Part shown: positions 61,052 through 64,000 of the stretch, piece by piece
Layout of the letters: each line of letters starts with the position of its first letter
Numbering within the stretch: position 1 is the stretch's first letter
Assembly: GCF_004283175.1 (NCBI RefSeq)
Contig: NZ_RXNW01000003.1
Location: 62,001-126,000 of the forward strand
From: Legionella longbeachae
GTDB taxonomy: Bacteria; Pseudomonadota; Gammaproteobacteria; Legionellales; Legionellaceae
Direction of reading: 5' to 3'
Length of the DNA: 64,000 nt
The notes under the pieces: model-generated
What the model saw: the letters and a program-made list of their open reading frames with translations, nothing else
Database searches by the model: none
What the model was told of the DNA's origin: nothing
Program-made: the position numbers and the translations under genes

Positions 61052-63361
61052 TCAAATATGAATCTTGGCTTCTTTTAATAAAGCGTTTAATTTGGAAGCC
61101 AAGTGGTTATTCTCATTGCCATCAAGCTGATTTAATTCATAAACATAGTCTTTATAATGGACTTTGCCTGTTTGTACATCGTAGACGGCACCAACCATGG
61201 CAATTTCATTTTTTTCTATCATGTCATGTAAAATGGAACTGCGTTTATAAATATTTTGCATGGTATTTGCTACGTTTAAGTCTGTGACATGATGAACAAA
61301 CGTATCATTTTTACTATGGCGATCATGTGCTGTTTGATTTTCGGCATTAATGGCTGGTTTTATTTTTTCCAACAACTCGGTAATATGTCCTTTTTCAATT
61401 CCATCACATGCGGACTGAATCGCGCCACAACGAGTGTGGCCAAGAACGATGATCAATTTTACACCAACCACGCTGCAGGCATATTCAATACTGGCAAGCA
61501 CATCATTATTGACCACATTACCTGCAACACGTACACAAAAAATATCGCCAAAACTCATATCAAAAATAGTTTCAACGGGTACTCTGGAATCAATACAGCC
61601 AAGAACTATAGCGATAGGATGTTGCTCTTTTGCAGTGTGTTTAATATCCAACAAATTAGAGCGATGAATTAAATTACCATTCAAAAACCGATGATTTCCT
61701 TCATTTAAAATATTTAATACCTCAGCAGGGGATAAGTGTGACTGTACGTCATATGTAGTTACATTAATAAAATCGATGTGGTTATGAATTTTATAGTGTG
61801 TTTTAAACCCAATAAGATTTAGGGATATTTTCTTATTAGGGGCTTGTTGCTCCTGAAACTCTTTTAATAACTCTAAAATTTCCTTATCGATGTACTGGGA
61901 ATAACGCGCATCAATAATTAATTGTGATTCTTTAGGTATAGAATTAAGTTCCGCAATTAAAGCCGCTTTATTTAAAAAAGTCATTTGTTGTGGGAGTACT
62001 AAACGATAGATGACCCCAGTAGTGTGAATTTCCTTAATAATATTGATGCGTGCTTGGCTGTTTGATTTTAAAATATAGAACAGACTTACTGCTAGTCCGA
62101 TTAAAATACCCATCAAAAGATTAAATACAATGATCCCAATGACAGTAGCTATAAAGGGAATAAAGCGATCATAACCTTGAGCATAAATCGAGCTATAAAT
62201 GGAGGGTTTATTCAGTTTATAACCAGTGTACATCAGGATAGCCGCTAATGACGACAATGGTATTTTATTGAGTGTGCCAGGAATTAACATCACTGCAAAT
62301 AAGATAAAGATACCATGTAGAATGCTAGATACTTTAGTTTTAGAGCCTGCTTGAATATTAATGGAGGTTCTAACAATTACGGATGTAATTGGAATTCCAC
62401 CAATTAATCCTGCGGTTACGTTGCCTACGCCTTGTGCCACTAATTCACGGTTCGATGAAGGATGACGACGTTTTTTGTCAAGTTTTTCACCAGCTTTAAA
62501 GTTTAGTAAGGTCTCAAGGGAAGCGACAATACCAATAATAAACGCATAAAGATAAACTTTAGGATTAGTCCAGGAGGACCAGTTAGGATATTCAAATTTG
62601 CTAAACAGCTCATGAAAATCGTTTGTTTGGGGAATATTAACTAACTGTGGTGAGTTTTGAGCAAGATTTGAGTCAGTCCATTGGAATAGCTCGTTGAGCA
62701 GTACGCCTAAAATCACCACAATAATCGGTGCGGGTATTTCTTTAAGTACTTTATTTTTTGTTAAATCAAAAAATATTAATGTGACTAAAGAAATGGTGGT
62801 AATCAGCAAGGCTCCCGAATTGATGTGATGATAGAGTGCGAGAATAGGGCTTAAAGTAATTTCTTCTGTTGTTTCTAATAAATGGGTTTTAAGTTCATTA
62901 AAATCTGCAGACAGCGTAAAGGCAAGTGGTAGTTGTTTGATAATTAATAAAATTCCTATCGCACAAAGTAAACCTTGTACCACGTTTGAAGGTACATAGT
63001 CTGCTATAAATCCGGCTCTAAAGCTGCCTATGATTATTTGCAGCAAACCGGCAAGTACCAACGCCAGTAAGAATGAATTAAAATCACCAATATGAGCAAT
63101 TGCTGCGACAACCACAGCGGCCATCCCTGCTGCCGGGCCACTGACACTGACATGGGAGCCACTTAGGCAACCAACAACAACTCCACCGATTACCCCGCTT
63201 AAAATTCCTGAAAACAAAGGGGCGCCAGAGGCTAATGCAATCCCTAAACACAAAGGAATAGCCACGAGAAATACGACTATGGCTGCGACAAAATCAAATT
63301 TAAGGAAACGCTTTGTATAAATTCGAAATATACGAGAGTCAACCGTTGTATTTGTAAGCAT
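61052..63361 (-). CDS. SulP-family anion transporter fused to STAS and beta-carbonic anhydrase
   Basis: 769 residues. SulP transporter core (about 20-440) with VAIPLCLGIALASGAPLFSG, GSHVSVSGPAAGMAAVVV, the QGVGNVTAGLIGGIPITSVIVRTS signature and many membrane helices; a STAS-like segment (about 450-545); and a carbonic anhydrase (about 565-760) with VLGCIDSRVPVE and VLGHTRCGAIQS, giving Cys-His-Cys zinc ligands and the Asp-Arg dyad. The fusion couples bicarbonate/CO2 conversion to anion transport, as in BicA-like systems. The 11-base triple repeat at 63441-63473 lies upstream. Confidence 0.95.
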   Translation of the reverse strand: MLTNTTVDSRIFRIYTKRFLKFDFVAAIVVFLVAIPLCLGIALASGAPLFSGILSGVIGGVVVGCLSGSHVSVSGPAAGMAAVVVAAIAHIGDFNSFLLALVLAGLLQIIIGSFRAGFIADYVPSNVVQGLLCAIGILLIIKQLPLAFTLSADFNELKTHLLETTEEITLSPILALYHHINSGALLITTISLVTLIFFDLTKNKVLKEIPAPIIVVILGVLLNELFQWTDSNLAQNSPQLVNIPQTNDFHELFSKFEYPNWSSWTNPKVYLYAFIIGIVASLETLLNFKAGEKLDKKRRHPSSNRELVAQGVGNVTAGLIGGIPITSVIVRTSINIQAGSKTKVSSILHGIFILFAVMLIPGTLNKIPLSSLAAILMYTGYKLNKPSIYSSIYAQGYDRFIPFIATVIGIIVFNLLMGILIGLAVSLFYILKSNSQARINIIKEIHTTGVIYRLVLPQQMTFLNKAALIAELNSIPKESQLIIDARYSQYIDKEILELLKEFQEQQAPNKKISLNLIGFKTHYKIHNHIDFINVTTYDVQSHLSPAEVLNILNEGNHRFLNGNLIHRSNLLDIKHTAKEQHPIAIVLGCIDSRVPVETIFDMSFGDIFCVRVAGNVVNNDVLASIEYACSVVGVKLIIVLGHTRCGAIQSACDGIEKGHITELLEKIKPAINAENQTAHDRHSKNDTFVHHVTDLNVANTMQNIYKRSSILHDMIEKNEIAMVGAVYDVQTGKVHYKDYVYELNQLDGNENNHLASKLNALLKEAKIHI

Positions 63362-63440
63362 GGAGAAATTCCTATAATAGCAATTTAATATATCATTAAA
63401 AAATTTTTTCTAATTTTAGACTAAAGTGATATTTAATAAA

Positions 63441-63473
63441 ACAAAAATGTTACAAAAATGTTACAAAAATGTT
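63441..63473. repeat. Three tandem 11-bp units ACAAAAATGTT
   Basis: Exact threefold repeat of ACAAAAATGTT at 63441-63451, 63452-63462 and 63463-63473. The unit is itself a near-palindrome (ACA...TGT), and the period is about one helical turn. It lies about 80-110 bases upstream of the SulP fusion gene, so it may be a protein binding array. Confidence 0.7.
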
Positions 63474-63581
63474 GCTTTTTAGTTAAGATTGTGTGATTAA
63501 TTCCAACTTTCCGTGTAGAAAAAAATCTATTTGCTTATTTTAGTATAAAAAATATATGTAAATATGGAGAGAATAAGAGGA

Positions 63582-63623
63582 GGAGTTCTATATAAAGAAA
63601 TTTCTTTATTTATATAGAACTCC
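63582..63623. terminator. 15-bp perfect inverted repeat between ttcA and the SulP gene
   Basis: Arms GGAGTTCTATATAAA / TTTATATAGAACTCC (63582-63596, 63609-63623) with a 12-base loop that can itself pair as GAAATTTC. It lies 45 bases past the ttcA stop. Probably the ttcA transcription end, though without a pure U tract. The 306 bases from 63362 to 63667 contain no gene, only this hairpin and the triple repeat. Confidence 0.55.
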
Positions 63624-63667
63624 AAATGCATTGGATCCTTTATTTTTGTTCAAATTATCACAGAATT

Positions 63668-64000
63668 TTATTCATCTACAGTGTCAAATTCTTCGGGGCT
63701 AAAAATCTCATTTGCAGTATTTACCTGATTATTGATTAACTCATGTTCCAGATTTCTAAAGTTCCACATATTTTGATCCATAAGCTGGCTGGGTTTGATG
63801 CTTTGCAGGGCATGAAGGATATTACTGGGTACCTTAGGGTTTTCTTCTGCAAGTTGATCAATTAAGCGAGCTACTTTTTTACGCATTAAATTTTCTTGAG
63901 AACCACAAAGATTGCATGGAATAATTGGATATGCTTGCTCTTGTGCATAAGTGATGATGTCATTTTCTTGAACGTAGCATAATGGGCGAATCACAATGTG
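63668..64000 (-). CDS. ttcA: tRNA 2-thiocytidine synthase TtcA, C-terminal part (runs off the window)
   Basis: The last about 110 residues of TtcA, cut by the window edge at 64000. [36 protein letters not shown] shows the distal CxxC pair that binds the [4Fe-4S] cluster, followed by [36 protein letters not shown], a TtcA hallmark. It thiolates cytidine 32 in some tRNAs. The beginning, with the PP-loop and first CxxC, lies beyond the window. Confidence 0.92.
   Translation of the reverse strand, partial: HIVIRPLCYVQENDIITYAQEQAYPIIPCNLCGSQENLMRKKVARLIDQLAEENPKVPSNILHALQSIKPSQLMDQNMWNFRNLEHELINNQVNTANEIFSPEEFDTVDE

Overview
This window looks like chromosome from a member of the Legionellaceae (genus Legionella or a close relative). 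The DNA is AT-rich. Housekeeping genes of gammaproteobacterial type (parE, proS, ttcA, lhr, pncA/pncB) alternate with proteins typical of Legionella: large helical or membrane-spanning proteins without standard domains, MORN- and TPR-like proteins, and two kinase-fold proteins resembling the Dot/Icm effectors SidJ and LepB. Species cannot be told from the sequence alone. No rRNA, tRNA, CRISPR array, intact insertion sequence or prophage was seen.

Layout, 0-13 kb: a response regulator fused to a class III nucleotide cyclase; a bufferin operon (six-Cys precursor, MNIO/DUF692 modifying enzyme, DUF2063 partner) with a hairpin between the first two genes; a DedA membrane protein; a VOC protein; a permuted-papain hydrolase; an exported MBL-fold hydrolase; a paralogous pair of unknown proteins; parE; a double-ATPase peptide-type ABC protein; and an outer-membrane barrel protein.

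13-26 kb: small conserved genes (DUF167, DJ-1/PfpI, four-TM protein, exported polysaccharide deacetylase), a two-gene lipid-linked glycosylation unit (GT2-GtrA fusion plus a GT39-like transferase), a helical membrane protein overlapping tail-to-tail with a porin-like protein, a protein with three YbjQ/DUF74 domains and a tail anchor, a VOC protein and an AI-2E family permease.

25-42 kb: the large helicase Lhr, translationally coupled to a TauD-like dioxygenase and an FkbM methyltransferase; an overlapping pncB-pncA pair for NAD salvage; several unknown proteins, including tandem exported paralogs and a His-rich exported peptide; cysZ-like, quinone oxidoreductase-like and nitronate monooxygenase-like genes.

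42-64 kb: the most accessory-like part. It holds a TPR-like protein with an acidic C-terminal tail, a decayed GIY-YIG gene beside a dispersed repeat, a MORN-repeat protein, a shortened large-type NAD-glutamate dehydrogenase, a beta-carbonic anhydrase with an extra C-terminal domain, a LepB_N-like kinase-fold protein, a cysteine-dioxygenase-like cupin, a Cys-rich lipoprotein with five CX3C motifs, a TauE/SafE permease, a SidJ-like protein with a complete SidJ active-site pattern, proS, a SulP-STAS-carbonic anhydrase fusion and the 3' part of ttcA.

Three dispersed intergenic repeat families are visible by eye. One has the head motif GGCGTGTTGACAATT and often touches or overlaps a stop codon. 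The strongest leads are the SidJ-like protein that seems to end before the calmodulin-binding IQ motif, the LepB_N-like kinase, the bufferin operon with its internal hairpin, and the stop-codon-associated repeat family.
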